Below, piece by piece: positions 18,516-27,533 of a stretch of 64,000 bases of DNA. Source of the stretch: Chroococcus sp. FPU101 (GTDB lineage: Bacteria; Cyanobacteriota; Cyanobacteriia; Cyanobacteriales; Microcystaceae); NCBI RefSeq assembly GCF_017312365.1, contig NZ_BLJI01000017.1:1-64000 (forward strand), in the 5' to 3' direction. The first letter of the stretch is position 1; every line of letters begins with the position of its first letter. A program made the position numbers and the translations under genes. Under the pieces are notes generated by a model. The model searched no databases and was not told where the DNA came from. It saw only the letters and a list, made by a program, of their open reading frames with translations.

Positions 18516-19259
18516 ATGGCGATCGCTAAACAGATACAATTATCAGAAGAATTTATTTTACCTCCTGATGAGATAGAAAGCGACGAACCCGAATTTGAAT
18601 CCTCATTACATCTACAACAAATTATTCTGCTACTCCAATGTCTTGAGTGGTTATGGCAAGACAGAAATGATTTCTTTGCGGCGGGCAATCTCTCCGTTTA
18701 CTATATCTATAATAGTCCTGAACAACCGACTAAATTGAGAGACTTTTGTGGGCCAGATTTTTTCGTAGTCTTAAATACCGTTAGAAAAAACCGTAAAAGT
18801 TGGATGGTTTGGAGAGAAGGCGGAAAATATCCGAATCTGATTGTTGAAATTCTCTGCGATAGTACTGCTAAAGTAGATCGCACCGAGAAAAAACAACTCT
18901 ATCAAGATGTTTTCCGTTTACCTGATTATTATTTTGATCCCGTAACACTAGAATTTGCAGGATTTACCCTAGTCAGTGGGCAATATCAACTGCTACAACC
19001 CAATGAGCAAGGATTGTTATGGAGTGAGCAGTTAAAGCTATATTTAGGAGTATACGAATCACAATTGCGCTACTTTACTTCAGAAGGTGAATTAGTCCCA
19101 ACACCAGAAGAATTTGCTAAACAAGCACAGTCACAATTAGACGAAGCACAACAACTTGAACTCGAACGACAAGAAAAAATACGCACAACAAGAAGTAAAA
19201 CAACTCAAAGCACAATTAAAAGCGTTAGGCGTAGAACCAAATCTCTAAATGTAAAGTAA
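18516..19259 (+). CDS. Uma2-family (DUF820) PD-(D/E)XK nuclease-like protein, frame-shifted at the C-terminus
   Basis: The domain (about residues 55-190) shows FCGPDFFVVL, GGKYPNLIVEIL and a downstream TEKKQLYQ segment, the PD-(D/E)XK layout of Uma2 proteins that are abundant in cyanobacteria. ATG at 18516 follows GAGGG at 18505-18509; a TTG at 18510 is less likely. After the A-run at 19174-19179 the frame changes: the current tail is basic and atypical, while the adjacent frame encodes YAQQEVKQLKAQLKALGVEPNL and stops at 19248, the usual family tail. The catalytic core is unaffected, so the protein may still function. Confidence 0.8.
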   Translation: MAIAKQIQLSEEFILPPDEIESDEPEFESSLHLQQIILLLQCLEWLWQDRNDFFAAGNLSVYYIYNSPEQPTKLRDFCGPDFFVVLNTVRKNRKSWMVWREGGKYPNLIVEILCDSTAKVDRTEKKQLYQDVFRLPDYYFDPVTLEFAGFTLVSGQYQLLQPNEQGLLWSEQLKLYLGVYESQLRYFTSEGELVPTPEEFAKQAQSQLDEAQQLELERQEKIRTTRSKTTQSTIKSVRRRTKSLNVK

Positions 19260-19290
19260 AATGAAGTAAAAATTATATTATTCTCTTTTT

Positions 19291-19959
19291 ATGCAGCAAA
19301 CCGCCTTAAACCTTGTTGCGATCGGTGTCTTTCTCATGACGCTATCGGTTTTTATGGTTCCCCTTTTAAACATCTCGCCCTTTATTCCTGCAGCAGCAAC
19401 ATTAGGAGTAATGGGACTCGCTACACTAGATACATTTACGTGGCAGGGACGCGGTGTTACTTTATTATTAGATCGTTTTGCACCGACTGAATATCGTCAA
19501 CGAGTGATTCATCATGAGGCGGGACATTTTTTAGCTGCTTATTTGCTAGGAATTCCGATCGCAAATTACAGCATAACGGCGTGGGATGCGCTCAAACAAG
19601 GACAACCTGGACTCGGTGGGGTACAATTTGATCGGGCTGCCATCGACGAAAAAATTCAAGATCCGCGAGAATATTCGTTACTCATCGAGCGACTGTGTAC
19701 TGTTTGGATGGCGGGAATTGCAGCAGAAAAACTAACTTATGGCTCATCAGAAGGTGGAGAGGGCGACTCGCTACAACTACAGATGGCCTTAAAATTAGCA
19801 GGCGTACCCGAATATAGTTATTCACAGAAACAAAGCTGGGGACTCGTACAAGCCAAAAATCTGCTAGAACGCAATCAAACCGCTTATAATGCTTTAGTGC
19901 AAGCCATGAGTCAACGCGCTTCAGTCGAAGAATGTATCAATGTAATTCAACAAGTCTAG
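19291..19959 (+). CDS. Membrane-anchored M41-like peptidase domain protein (no AAA domain)
   Basis: A 222-residue protein with two N-terminal hydrophobic segments (about 5-45) and a zinc-peptidase helix VIHHEAGHFLAAYLLG carrying the HEAGH motif of FtsH-type (M41) proteases. A later segment IERLCTVWMAGIAAEKLTYG followed by EGGEGD matches the region that supplies the third zinc ligand in FtsH. The AAA ATPase module is missing; such stand-alone domains are conserved in cyanobacteria and plastids. It may be a peptidase or a scaffold. It ends one base before rsmB. Confidence 0.78.
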   Translation: MQQTALNLVAIGVFLMTLSVFMVPLLNISPFIPAAATLGVMGLATLDTFTWQGRGVTLLLDRFAPTEYRQRVIHHEAGHFLAAYLLGIPIANYSITAWDALKQGQPGLGGVQFDRAAIDEKIQDPREYSLLIERLCTVWMAGIAAEKLTYGSSEGGEGDSLQLQMALKLAGVPEYSYSQKQSWGLVQAKNLLERNQTAYNALVQAMSQRASVEECINVIQQV

Positions 19960-19960
19960 A

Positions 19961-21310
19961 ATGCAAACGCTAACAAATTCGCGTCAACTGTCTTTAGTCG
20001 TACTTCGGGAAATTTATCGACGTGAAGCTTATACAGATGTTGCCTTGGATCAAGGGTTAAAAAAAGCGAATTTGTCGAATGTTGAGCGCAACTTAGCCAC
20101 AGAATTAGTATATGGAATTGTCAGACGACAGCGAACCCTAGACGCTTTAATCGATCAACTGGGTAAAAAAAAAGCGAATCAACAACCACCCGATTTAAGA
20201 ATTATTCTACAAATTGGTTTATATCAGCTTCGTTATTTGACTCAAATTCCAGAATCAGCCGCCGTCAATACAACAGTAGATCTAGCGAAAAAGAACGGAT
20301 TTACACAACTTTCAGGGGTTGTTAATGGATTATTGAGAGCCTATGCACGATTAGCAAAACAAGATGATCCGTTGATCTTATCTGTTGATCCAGTACAAAG
20401 ATTAGGGATTTTATATAGTTTTCCCGATTGGATGATTAAACTATGGATCGAGCAATTGGGTCAAGAGACGACAGAAAGCTTATGTGAGTGGTTTAATCAA
20501 TCTCCATTACTAGATCTTAGAATTAATCCACTGAAAACAACGTTAAAAAAAGTTCAAGAGACTTTTTTGGAGAATGGAATTAAAGTATCACCTGTCGCTC
20601 ATCTACCACAAGCCCTACGATTAATTAGTGGTTCTCGTAGCATTGTTGATCTACCAGGATTTGAACAAGGATGGTTCACTGTACAAGATAGTAGCGCACA
20701 ATTAGTTACTCATCTACTTGGGCCACAAATCGGTGAGACAATTATTGATGCTTGTGCGGCACCAGGTGGAAAAACAACACATATCGCTGAGTTAATGGAA
20801 GATGATGGGATTATTTGGGCTTGCGATCGCTCTGCATCTCGTTTAAAAAAGCTACAAGAAAACCAAAAACGCCTAAATCTTAGATCAATTCGGATTTTAA
20901 CTGGTGATAGCCGACAGTTTAGCCAATTTTTAGAAAGTGCCGATCGCGTTTTACTCGATGCCCCCTGTTCGGGGTTAGGCACCCTACACAAACGCCCTGA
21001 TCTTCGGTTTCGACAAACCCCTGAACGTATTAATGAACTGGTACAACTGCAACAAGAACTCTTAGAACAAACCGCATCTTGGGTAAAACCGAAGGGAATA
21101 TTAGTTTATGCCACCTGTACTCTAAATTCGGTAGAGAATGAAAGAGTTATCGAAAACTTTTTAAAGAGACATCCAAACTGGATGATACAACCTCCGTCGG
21201 TTGATTCCTTTTTGACAGTGTTTGCTACTGAACAAGGTTGGCTGAAGGTTTTACCGAACCGACATCAAATGGATGGCTTTTTTATCGTTAAGCTAGTAAA
21301 AGGACTTTAA
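19961..21310 (+). CDS. rsmB: 16S rRNA (cytosine-967 C5)-methyltransferase
   Basis: Methylates C967 of 16S rRNA with S-adenosylmethionine. The N-terminal NusB-like RNA-binding domain (about 1-145) is followed by a Rossmann methyltransferase domain. Motifs: DACAAPGGKTTHIAEL for SAM binding, LLDAPCSGLGTLHKRPD with one catalytic Cys, and YATCTLNSVENE with the second. Length 449 is typical. It follows the M41-like gene by one base and abuts the TerB-like gene, indicating an operon. Confidence 0.96.
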   Translation: MQTLTNSRQLSLVVLREIYRREAYTDVALDQGLKKANLSNVERNLATELVYGIVRRQRTLDALIDQLGKKKANQQPPDLRIILQIGLYQLRYLTQIPESAAVNTTVDLAKKNGFTQLSGVVNGLLRAYARLAKQDDPLILSVDPVQRLGILYSFPDWMIKLWIEQLGQETTESLCEWFNQSPLLDLRINPLKTTLKKVQETFLENGIKVSPVAHLPQALRLISGSRSIVDLPGFEQGWFTVQDSSAQLVTHLLGPQIGETIIDACAAPGGKTTHIAELMEDDGIIWACDRSASRLKKLQENQKRLNLRSIRILTGDSRQFSQFLESADRVLLDAPCSGLGTLHKRPDLRFRQTPERINELVQLQQELLEQTASWVKPKGILVYATCTLNSVENERVIENFLKRHPNWMIQPPSVDSFLTVFATEQGWLKVLPNRHQMDGFFIVKLVKGL

Positions 21311-21736
21311 ATGATGAATGACTTAACAAAAACCAAACACCTTTTAAAAATACTGGTTGGTGTGGCTTGGATCGATGGTGTGGTTCAGCCAGAAGAACAA
21401 GAGTATTTGCACAAAAAAGCGCAACAATATGGATTAGCTGATGATAGTGAGCTTAAATCGCTTCTTTCTGGGCTTAAACCTGTCCGTCCTCAAGAATGCT
21501 ATCAGTGGCTAGAGGAGTATTTAGGAACTCATCCCAAACAAGATGATTATGAGAAACTCTTAGAAACGATGGGAGCAATGATCTATAGCGATGGCGATGT
21601 TCAAACCTCGGAGGCAGAACTTTTGACTAAAGTCCAGCTTCTCGATCCCGCGAATGAAATGGCTCATTCGGGTTTTGATAAACTGCTCAAAACCATTCAG
21701 AAAGCTTATCGCAAAGCAGTTAGTCAAAAACTGTAA
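21311..21736 (+). CDS. TerB-like alpha-helical protein
   Basis: A 141-residue all-helical protein. It begins at the base after the rsmB stop (ATG ATG). WIDGVVQPEEQEYLHKKAQQYGL and MIYSDGDVQTSEAELLTKV are two TerB-type repeats with acidic residues that could bind a cation. TerB-like domains occur in tellurite-resistance and stress proteins; in cyanobacteria many are uncharacterised. Co-transcription with rsmB is likely from spacing. Confidence 0.72.
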   Translation: MMNDLTKTKHLLKILVGVAWIDGVVQPEEQEYLHKKAQQYGLADDSELKSLLSGLKPVRPQECYQWLEEYLGTHPKQDDYEKLLETMGAMIYSDGDVQTSEAELLTKVQLLDPANEMAHSGFDKLLKTIQKAYRKAVSQKL

Positions 21737-21915
21737 ATTCGTAAATTGTGACGAAAGGGAGGGGGTTGCCGTTCCCCTCTAACCATAGCTTGCAATTAAG
21801 TCTTACTTATATATATACAAATCTATCTCAATATCCTTAAATATTGACTATTGTCTATAAAAGAAGTAGAATTGAAAAAATAAAATAATGTATATTGATT
21901 AGGGGGATAAAGAAG

Positions 21916-22896
21916 TTGATTCAGGCAACCCTACATCAGCTAAAAGTATTCGAGGCAACAGCCCGCCATAGTAGCTTTACGAAAGCAGCAGAAGAACTAT
22001 ATATTACTCAACCTACTGTTTCTACCCAAATAAAGCAACTTACCAAGGCTGTCGGTTTACCCTTATTTGAACAAATTGGTAAACGTCTCTATCTAACTGA
22101 AGCTGGACAGGAATTATTAAACACTTGTCAAGAGATCTTTGATAAGCTAGAAAACTTCGAGATGAAAATCGCGGACTTAAAAGGCACTAAACAAGGACGC
22201 TTGCAATTAGGAGTGATCACCACAACTAAATATTTTATTCCTAGAATATTAGGTGCATTTTGTCAACAGTATCCAGGCATTGATATTGCTTTACAAGTGA
22301 CAAATCATCAAAAGTTACAGGAACGAATGATTGCAAATGAAGATGATTTGTATATTTTGAGTCAACTGCCTGAAGATATAGATCTTCATCATCAAGCTTT
22401 TTTGGAAAATCCGCTAGTCGTTGTAGCCAGATACGATCATCCTTTAGCAAATCAGAAAAATTTACCAATTTCCTGTTTACAAGATGAGCCTTTTATCATG
22501 CGCGAATCAGGTTCTGGAACTCGTCAGGCGGTACAAAAACTCTTATTCCAAAATGATGTTTCTGTAAAAGTTCGTCTAGAACTCGGCAGCAATGAAGCGA
22601 TTAAACAAGCGATCGCAGGAGGATTAGGAATTTCTGTCTTATCCAAACATACTCTAAGCACAGAACCCTCTAGAGGAGAATTAACAATCTTAGATGTTGA
22701 ACATTTTCCGATTGAGCGCAATTGGTATGTTGCTCATTTAGCTGGCAAACAGTTATCGGTGATTGCTCAAGCCTTTCTAAGTTATTTATTAGAAGCGAGT
22801 CAACATCTTACCATTCCAGAGCCGATGGATACGAGTAACACTAATGGGAGAAATCAGTTTAATGAGCATAACCCACTATTACTAACTCGTATTTGA
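21916..22896 (+). CDS. LysR-type transcriptional regulator, RbcR/NdhR-like
   Basis: The start is taken as TTG at 21916 because AGGGGG lies at 21901-21906 and the protein then begins with IQATLHQLKVFEATARH, the N-terminus of cyanobacterial RbcR-type regulators. The winged helix occupies about residues 5-63 (SFTKAAEELYITQPTVSTQIKQL, with the fold continuing FEQIGKRLYLTEAG). The effector-binding domain runs from about 90 to 295. Members of this branch control carbon-fixation, NDH-1 or carbon-uptake genes in response to carbon metabolites; the exact target here is unknown, since no carbon gene is adjacent. It is convergent with the cheW-like gene. Confidence 0.9.
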   Translation: MIQATLHQLKVFEATARHSSFTKAAEELYITQPTVSTQIKQLTKAVGLPLFEQIGKRLYLTEAGQELLNTCQEIFDKLENFEMKIADLKGTKQGRLQLGVITTTKYFIPRILGAFCQQYPGIDIALQVTNHQKLQERMIANEDDLYILSQLPEDIDLHHQAFLENPLVVVARYDHPLANQKNLPISCLQDEPFIMRESGSGTRQAVQKLLFQNDVSVKVRLELGSNEAIKQAIAGGLGISVLSKHTLSTEPSRGELTILDVEHFPIERNWYVAHLAGKQLSVIAQAFLSYLLEASQHLTIPEPMDTSNTNGRNQFNEHNPLLLTRI

Positions 22897-22917
22897 TGAA
22901 TCTTATATCAATTTTTG

Positions 22918-22952
22918 TAGAGACGTACGCCCCTTGCCGTGGCACGTCTCTA
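22918..22952. repeat. Dispersed palindrome (TAGAGACGT...ACGTCTCTA) between convergent genes
   Basis: TAGAGACGT at 22918-22926 pairs with ACGTCTCTA at 22944-22952 around a 17-base GC-rich loop. A degenerate copy with GGCACGTCTCT occurs at about 48010-48037. Both lie just after a gene's stop codon. The element resembles short palindromes common in cyanobacterial intergenic DNA and may act as a bidirectional terminator. Confidence 0.6.
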
Positions 22953-22972
22953 TCATGGTGCATTTCTACAAA

Positions 22973-23521
22973 TTATGTAATGAGATGATCGACATCTAAG
23001 ATAAAAACAGTCATCGTCTTATTTTCCGACGGAATTAGCATGACATGACTAGCTGATCCTAGAGTATCAGCGCGACGATAAGACTCTGGTAAAAGGCGAA
23101 TTTGAGAAAGCGAAACATCGATTAAAGTTGGTGCTTGAGTCACCCAAAGCGCGAAAGTTTCACCAATTGTCGTTTTAGTTAAAATCAAATAACCTTTTTG
23201 TGAGGGGCTGTCTCCTGAATCGAATTCAGGAGCTTGTACACCCCGTCCGACAGCGATCTCAGAACTCGTTTTAAAAAATTGTTGATGTAAATCAATAACC
23301 GTAATTTCTTGGTTATCAATATGAGCGACACCAAAGGAACTTAAACCACTGCCAAAAACAGGCGTATAGTTAATGACTTTTTGAACCAGATCAACCGATA
23401 AAGCCAAATGTAATTTCTCCACATCAAACAGCAGAAATTTACTTAAAGATTGATGGCTAGGGGTTGAAAAAGTTAGATTTGATGACACTTGGGGTTCGGT
23501 TGTTGTTAAGGGAGTGTTCAT
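22973..23521 (-). CDS. pixI: CheW-like coupling protein (PixI type)
   Basis: A 182-residue CheW domain that would couple the chemoreceptors to the CheA kinase. After a Ser/Thr/Pro-rich N-terminus of about 25 residues it shows FLLFDVEKLHLALSVDLVQKVI, GVAHIDNQEITVIDLHQ and a late FILDVDHLI, consistent with the double beta-barrel. It is the last gene of the cluster, 23 bases after the CheA gene. The gene symbol follows the Synechocystis phototaxis operon by analogy and is not proven orthology. Confidence 0.82.
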   Translation of the reverse strand: MNTPLTTTEPQVSSNLTFSTPSHQSLSKFLLFDVEKLHLALSVDLVQKVINYTPVFGSGLSSFGVAHIDNQEITVIDLHQQFFKTSSEIAVGRGVQAPEFDSGDSPSQKGYLILTKTTIGETFALWVTQAPTLIDVSLSQIRLLPESYRRADTLGSASHVMLIPSENKTMTVFILDVDHLIT

Positions 23522-23544
23522 AGTTAAAAGATCTAATCAATATA

Positions 23545-26500
23545 TTAAAGATGAGCTAAAGAGGGTTCAGCCGTCTGTGAAGCGATCAGATTTTTAATCG
23601 ATGCTAAGAATTGTTGCTCAATATAAGGCTTAGTAAAATAAGCACTTGCACCTAATTGGAGTGCTAACTGGCGGTGTTTTTCACTACTGCGAGAAGTCAA
23701 CATCGCTACTGGAATTTGAGTTAAAGTGAGATCCCGTCGGCGTTGTCCTAAGAACTCAAACCCATTCATATTAGGCATTTCGACATCACAAATCACTAAT
23801 TGAATACCGCTATTTTGTTGAAGTTGTTCTATTGCTTCGCGCCCGTCTCTCGCTTGCAACACCCGATAGCCTGTTTTTTCTAATGTAAGAGCCAGTGTTC
23901 TGCGTAAAGCTGCCGAATCATCGACAATTAAAAGCGTAGGTGTTTGCGACATAGAGGCTACTGGAGGAGTTGTTAAAATGTCACTACCTTCATTTGAAGC
24001 GGATCGCGTGTCGGGACTAATATCAAGGAATTGTTCAAGCAGAATAATCGCATTAACAACAGGAAGTAAAGTCCCATCGCCTAAGATCGTACAACCATAA
24101 GTATAGGTCGGTGAAGGGATCGCACTGCCAAATGGTTTAATCACCAATTCTTGCTCACTCACCAGTCGGCTAACTTCTAGAGCACAGAGTTGTTGTCCAC
24201 GACGCAAAATCAATAACGGAAGCCCCCAATCTTCGGGAGATGGAACCGTAGTAGCTAAAGCTTTACTCATGTTATTTTCGCCCAATGGACAGCGATAATC
24301 AAATAATTCGCCGAAAACATAGATCGGAATCAGATGCCCCGCAAACTTTAAAAATCGTTGATGTCCCGACATCTTAATCTGATCTGCTTGAGGAACGATA
24401 ATCTCTTCAATACTATCGGAAGGAATAGCAATCCCCGTTGAGACATTTCGATTTCGTTGGGGGTGGATCATACATACTAACAATTTAGCGATCGTCAGTG
24501 TCAAGGGCAAACGTAGGGTAAAAATAGTTCCTTGGTAATAGCTAGAAGAGACAGTAACATTTCCTTTGAGTGATTGGAGTTGCGCTTTAACAATATCTAA
24601 ACCCACTCCTCTACCCGATAACTCGCTTACCTGTTCAGCCGTCGAAAATCCAGGTTCAAAAATCAGGTTAGAAATTTTATCTTTAGAAAGGACTGCCGCT
24701 TGTTCTGGAGTAATTAAACCCCGTTTGATCGCTTGTTCTTTAATTTTTTCATCATTTAAACCACCGCCATCATCTTTAACCTCAATAATTGTTTGGTTTC
24801 CCTGATGATAGGCTCGAATTTCGATTAATCCTTCTGTGTTTTTATTTCGTAGTGAGCGTACTTCTGATGATTCAATGCCATGATCGAAAGCATTTCGCAG
24901 TAAATGTAAGAGTGGATCATACAGTTTTTCGAGAGCAACTTTATCGACTAAAACCCCTGTTCCCACTAATTTGAGTCGTACTGGTTTGTGATATCTCGCC
25001 GATAAATCTCGTAGAACGCGAGGAAAACGATTTAAGACTTCTCCTAACGGTAACATTCTGGCCCACATTAATTCATCACGAAGTAGAGTGAGCATTTGTC
25101 GTTGTGTTTCAAGGGTTTGGTTAGAACCTCTGGCAAATAAAACAATATCATCCACCGATTCTTCAAGCTGGATCATCTCTTCTAATAATCCTTGAATCGA
25201 AGAATACAACTTGCCGTAGCGATCCATCTCTAAAGCATCAAAATCGGATTTTTCTGGGGGTAAAAAGCCTTTTTCGAGGAAACCTTTACTTGTCTTACCA
25301 GACCATCCCTCATAACGAGACGCATCAATTAACATTTTATCTGATACATCTCTGAGTTTTTCGGTGATTTTGCTAAAACGATTCATACGGTTCAGCAGTT
25401 CTTTAACTGATCCTTGTAGTTGTTCATTTTGGAGCGATAAACTATTACGGTTAATCGCTAACTCACCGACTAAATTATTCATCCGTTCTAAACGATTGAA
25501 ATCAACCCGTACTGAAAGGGCAGCAGGTGTATGTGTTGACTCGGTTTTAGCGATTGGTTTGGCTTCTGGAATGGAGGGTTGGGCTTGAACTTGAGGCAGT
25601 TTTTCTACCGTCGGTAATTGCTCAAAATCTTGGGCGATCGCTCTTATAGCTTCGCTGAGTGAAATCGAGGCTGGATCGCTAACGGGTGGGACAATTTCTG
25701 GTATAGGCTCAGTTTCTGGAAGACTTAGAAAAACTTCATCAAGAGTAGGAACATTTAAAAAGACTTCATCTAAACTTAATGTTTCTGATACCTCCGTATT
25801 TTCTAGTTCGGTGCTAAAAACGTTTTCTATTAAAGCATTGCCTAAAATTGGCTCATTATCAAGATCAAAAACATTGCCTAAATTCTCGATAGAAAGAACG
25901 CCGACATCCGTTTGTCCGCCTACAAAATTCAGTAATTCACCAAGAACATAGTTATCTACCGTATGATCTCCAGCTAAAATCATAGCTTGGGCTTGTTGCC
26001 AATTAGAAAGGGCAAGTTCAGTGATCCGACGGATGTCTTCTGGATAAGCATTCAGCAGGTTTTGAACTGTTTGACCAATCGCGCTAAAACCTTCTAAATT
26101 AAACATTTGAGCTAAACCATCAAAAAGTTCGATTGTCGAGTGTATCTGCTCATTTATTTCCTGTTCTGTACCTTTTTCTAGAAAGACTGCTATCGTTTCT
26201 AAACGTTGGGTGACATCGACTTCAAAAACAGAGGCAATCAAATCAACTCCCAAATCAGCCGAACTAGGTAGATATTCATCACCTTGATTGAGAGCATCGC
26301 CTAAACGTTCTTCTATTTGGCTTAAAATCGGTTGAGCTTTGGCTAGTAGGGTTTCTGGCTGATGGGTTCCTGTATTGATTTGCTCAAGTAGTGGCTCTTT
26401 TAGACAATCAAATCCTTGTAAAAGCAGAGTTTGTAGTTCTTCATCTAAAATAACTTCCTCACGATATAAGGCTTTAAAATAATCTTCTAAACGGTGGGAA

Positions 26501-27510
26501 AGGGTACGAATTGCTTCTAGACCAACACTAGCCGAACCGCCTTTAATTGAATGAGCCGCCCGCATGATTTCATGAACCTTAGCAGGGGTGCGTTCTTCTC
26601 TCAGTGTCAGTAATCCCATTTCAATCACTTGTAATAAATCGGTTGCTTCTTCAATAAAAAAGCAATAGGCTTGATCCTGAAAGTCTGGCTCTGGAGTAGG
26701 TTGTGGTTCAGATTTTTGTAGGGCTAACAGTTCGGGACTGGGATTACCCCCCGAACGACGATCCCCACTCTTTACGAGTTGCTGTGCGGCTTGCCAATTG
26801 GCGATCGCTACTTCGGTAATTTTTTCGGCTTGTTCGGGATTGTTTTTCAAGGCGACTAAAACCGCTTGACCGATACTTGCAAATCCAGGCAAATTTAGTA
26901 ATTCAGCTAATCCCGCGAACATTTCTACACTAACTTGTAATTCTCGCCAAACCTCTAACCCATTACGTTCAACAAGAACCGTCGCCAGTCGTTCTAACTC
27001 CTGTGATACATCGACTTCAAAAATAGAGGTGGTGATATCAATGCCTAAATCAGTCGAACTGGGTAAATAATTTTCTGACTGGTTTAGCGCATCACCTAAA
27101 CGTAGATCGAGGGCGGCAAAAATCGGAGTTGCTTTAGCGATCGCTGCTACCTCGTCAAACTCCCCTTGAGCGATTTGCGCGGTTAGGGGTTCTTTAAGAC
27201 AATCAAAGCCTTGTAGTAGCAGGTTTTCTAACTCTTCGTCTATCGTGACATCGAGGTACAAAGCTTTAAAATAATCTTCCAGACGATGGGCGATCATTTT
27301 TAAAGTATCAAGTTCTAAGCTTGCCGCACCACCTTTAATCGAGTGAGCCGCCCGCATCATTTCATGTATTCTCGCGTTATGCGACTTTTGAAAGTCGCTA
27401 GAACAATCTTGTCGGATGTTGAGTAATTCCGATTCGATAATTTGCAGTAATTCGGCTGCTTCTTCAATAAAAAAGCGATAGGCTTGGTCACGAATGTCTG
27501 AATGGATCAT
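23545..27510 (-). CDS. pixL: CheA-type hybrid histidine kinase with two Hpt domains and a C-terminal receiver (PixL type)
   Basis: A 1321-residue kinase for a chemotaxis-like phototaxis system. Hpt1 (about 5-100) has phosphoacceptor H56 in AAHSIKGG; Hpt2 (about 275-370) repeats AAHSIKGG near residue 320. Each Hpt is followed by a similar linker module (LGDALNQ, YLPSS, FEVDV), so the Hpt-linker block is duplicated. Then come the CheA dimerisation region, the HATPase (LLRNAFDHGIESSE, DDGGGL, GRGVGLDIV), a CheW-like domain and a receiver (LLIVDDSAALRR, CDVEMPNMNG, TKPY). Hpt1 contains an extra DFQKSH peptide encoded by a palindrome at 27381-27398. ATG at 27510 has an AAGGA upstream. The receptor gene precedes it by 23 bases. 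Confidence 0.93.
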   Translation of the reverse strand: MIHSDIRDQAYRFFIEEAAELLQIIESELLNIRQDCSSDFQKSHNARIHEMMRAAHSIKGGAASLELDTLKMIAHRLEDYFKALYLDVTIDEELENLLLQGFDCLKEPLTAQIAQGEFDEVAAIAKATPIFAALDLRLGDALNQSENYLPSSTDLGIDITTSIFEVDVSQELERLATVLVERNGLEVWRELQVSVEMFAGLAELLNLPGFASIGQAVLVALKNNPEQAEKITEVAIANWQAAQQLVKSGDRRSGGNPSPELLALQKSEPQPTPEPDFQDQAYCFFIEEATDLLQVIEMGLLTLREERTPAKVHEIMRAAHSIKGGSASVGLEAIRTLSHRLEDYFKALYREEVILDEELQTLLLQGFDCLKEPLLEQINTGTHQPETLLAKAQPILSQIEERLGDALNQGDEYLPSSADLGVDLIASVFEVDVTQRLETIAVFLEKGTEQEINEQIHSTIELFDGLAQMFNLEGFSAIGQTVQNLLNAYPEDIRRITELALSNWQQAQAMILAGDHTVDNYVLGELLNFVGGQTDVGVLSIENLGNVFDLDNEPILGNALIENVFSTELENTEVSETLSLDEVFLNVPTLDEVFLSLPETEPIPEIVPPVSDPASISLSEAIRAIAQDFEQLPTVEKLPQVQAQPSIPEAKPIAKTESTHTPAALSVRVDFNRLERMNNLVGELAINRNSLSLQNEQLQGSVKELLNRMNRFSKITEKLRDVSDKMLIDASRYEGWSGKTSKGFLEKGFLPPEKSDFDALEMDRYGKLYSSIQGLLEEMIQLEESVDDIVLFARGSNQTLETQRQMLTLLRDELMWARMLPLGEVLNRFPRVLRDLSARYHKPVRLKLVGTGVLVDKVALEKLYDPLLHLLRNAFDHGIESSEVRSLRNKNTEGLIEIRAYHQGNQTIIEVKDDGGGLNDEKIKEQAIKRGLITPEQAAVLSKDKISNLIFEPGFSTAEQVSELSGRGVGLDIVKAQLQSLKGNVTVSSSYYQGTIFTLRLPLTLTIAKLLVCMIHPQRNRNVSTGIAIPSDSIEEIIVPQADQIKMSGHQRFLKFAGHLIPIYVFGELFDYRCPLGENNMSKALATTVPSPEDWGLPLLILRRGQQLCALEVSRLVSEQELVIKPFGSAIPSPTYTYGCTILGDGTLLPVVNAIILLEQFLDISPDTRSASNEGSDILTTPPVASMSQTPTLLIVDDSAALRRTLALTLEKTGYRVLQARDGREAIEQLQQNSGIQLVICDVEMPNMNGFEFLGQRRRDLTLTQIPVAMLTSRSSEKHRQLALQLGASAYFTKPYIEQQFLASIKNLIASQTAEPSLAHL
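27381..27398. repeat. Short palindromic element inserted within the CheA coding sequence
   Basis: GCGACTTT at 27381-27388 and AAAGTCGC at 27391-27398 form a perfect palindrome with a TG centre. It encodes DFQKSH (residues 39-44) in Hpt1, a stretch missing from Hpt2 of the same protein. Related copies lie at 29183-29200, 29315-29329 and 39806-39826. Confidence 0.7.
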
Positions 27511-27533
27511 AATGCTTTGTCCTTAAAGATAGA

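Noticed and set aside
24566-25588. Several open frames on the plus strand opposite the CheA gene
   Set aside because: They are antisense shadows of a gene with clear kinase domains; no start signals and no recognisable protein features.
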